Shown: piece by piece, positions 63,470 through 64,000 of the stretch
Layout: each line of letters opens with the position of its first letter
Position numbering within the stretch: the first letter of the stretch is position 1
Source: Sphingopyxis macrogoltabida
Lineage (GTDB): Bacteria > Pseudomonadota > Alphaproteobacteria > Sphingomonadales > Sphingomonadaceae
Assembly (NCBI RefSeq): GCF_001314325.1
Contig: NZ_CP009430.1
Location: 1 to 64,000, forward strand
Length of the DNA: 64,000 bases
Reading direction: 5' to 3'
Translations under genes and position numbers: made by a program
The notes under the pieces: generated by a model
Told to the model about the DNA's origin: nothing
What the model saw: the letters and a program-made list of their open reading frames with translations, nothing else
The model's database searches: none

Positions 63470-64000
63470 ATGCCGTCAGAAGTGAAAAGCAGCGAGCGAC
63501 AGTTCGAGGTGCAGTGGGATCCGCACGATCCCGCCGAGGCCAACACCTATCCGGAGGTTGTCGCCGCCATTCGGGAGCAATGCCCGGTGACATGGAGCAC
63601 AGGCCGGTGGAGCGTGCACGACAGCGGCTTCTGGCTGATGACGCGGTACAAGGATGTGCGCGCGGCGGGCCTCGACTGGAAGCTCTACAGCAGCGCTGGC
63701 GGTGCGGCTCCCTTACAGTTCGACCTCGAGGTCTTTCGCAACGGTTTCCTCGAGACCGACCCGCCCTTGCATACCAAGATGCGCGAAGCAGTGACGCCCT
63801 TCTTCCTTGCGCCCGCGCTCGAACAGCATGAAGACGGAATTCGCAAGATCATCGACGAGCTGATTGATGAGGCCGTTGCCGCGAGTCCGGTCGATTTCGT
63901 CGAAACCTATGCGCTTTCGCTTCCTTCGCGCATCTTCTTCGAGCTCTTTCTGCATGAGGATCCCGAGGAAATCCGCTTCACCATCGATATCGTGCGCGGA
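63470..64000 (+). CDS. Second cytochrome P450, cut by the window edge
   Basis: The first 177 codons of a P450, open to the end of the window. The N-terminal half shows the family features WLMTRYKDVRAA and ETDPPLHTKMREAVTPFF (the substrate-recognition and C-helix region), followed by VDFVETYALSLPSRIFFELF. The I-helix and heme loop lie beyond the window. It is read from its own operator-bearing promoter, so it probably belongs to the same pathway as the first P450. Confidence 0.88.
   Translation, partial: MPSEVKSSERQFEVQWDPHDPAEANTYPEVVAAIREQCPVTWSTGRWSVHDSGFWLMTRYKDVRAAGLDWKLYSSAGGAAPLQFDLEVFRNGFLETDPPLHTKMREAVTPFFLAPALEQHEDGIRKIIDELIDEAVAASPVDFVETYALSLPSRIFFELFLHEDPEEIRFTIDIVRG

Overview
The window is high-GC DNA that reads as one arm of a large conjugative plasmid from an alphaproteobacterium, most likely a member of the Sphingomonadaceae. 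The reasons are a RepA_C-type initiator beside an iteron origin, a ParA with an N-terminal DNA-binding domain and a ParB separated by three parS palindromes, a DUF1612/HTH protein, and a complete F-type mating-pair-formation operon of the kind seen on sphingomonad catabolic plasmids. Family-level placement is inference from gene content. No rRNA, tRNA, insertion sequence or CRISPR array was seen.

Layout. 1-6.6 kb: replication and partition (repA, iterons, parA, parS x3, parB), a DUF1612 regulator and a tyrosine recombinase. 6.7-12.3 kb: accessory stretch with a 'mobile mystery' HTH/Fic pair, a frameshifted TIR-like remnant, a TetR gene with an alpha/beta hydrolase, and an AbiEi/AbiEii toxin-antitoxin pair. 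12.4-35.2 kb: transfer region with a DUF1173-like protein, lytic transglycosylase, two small unknown genes, then the tra operon traA-L-E-K-B-dsbC-V-C-(orf)-trbI-traF(S26)-W-(orf)-U-trbC-N-F-H-G, mostly with overlapping stop and start codons. No relaxase or coupling protein lies in the window. 35.2-37.6 kb: small unknown genes, a highly structured leader, higBA, and a hipBA operon whose hipA is cut after about 30 codons.

37.8-64 kb: a catabolic island. It holds two MFS transporters, a TonB-dependent receptor, a wrecked second receptor, a P450 with its own [3Fe-4S] ferredoxin and FMN/[2Fe-2S] reductase, Zn-type alcohol and aldehyde dehydrogenases, an AMP-forming CoA ligase, a CaiB-family CoA-transferase, three acyl-CoA dehydrogenases, two atypical crotonases, a FadB-like fusion, three SDRs, an alpha/beta hydrolase and the start of a second P450. 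The genes suggest uptake of a hydrophobic compound, P450 hydroxylation, oxidation to an acid, CoA activation and beta-oxidation-like degradation. No thiolase is present and the substrate is not evident.

The strongest unexpected signal is a 13-bp palindrome, ATTGTCCGACAAT, found eight times and only at promoters of this island. At three of them it sits at the same place, in the layout TTGACA-N17-GATTGTCGGACAA or -GACCA. This points to one repressor, plausibly GntR/FadR-like and encoded outside the window, controlling six or more operons.
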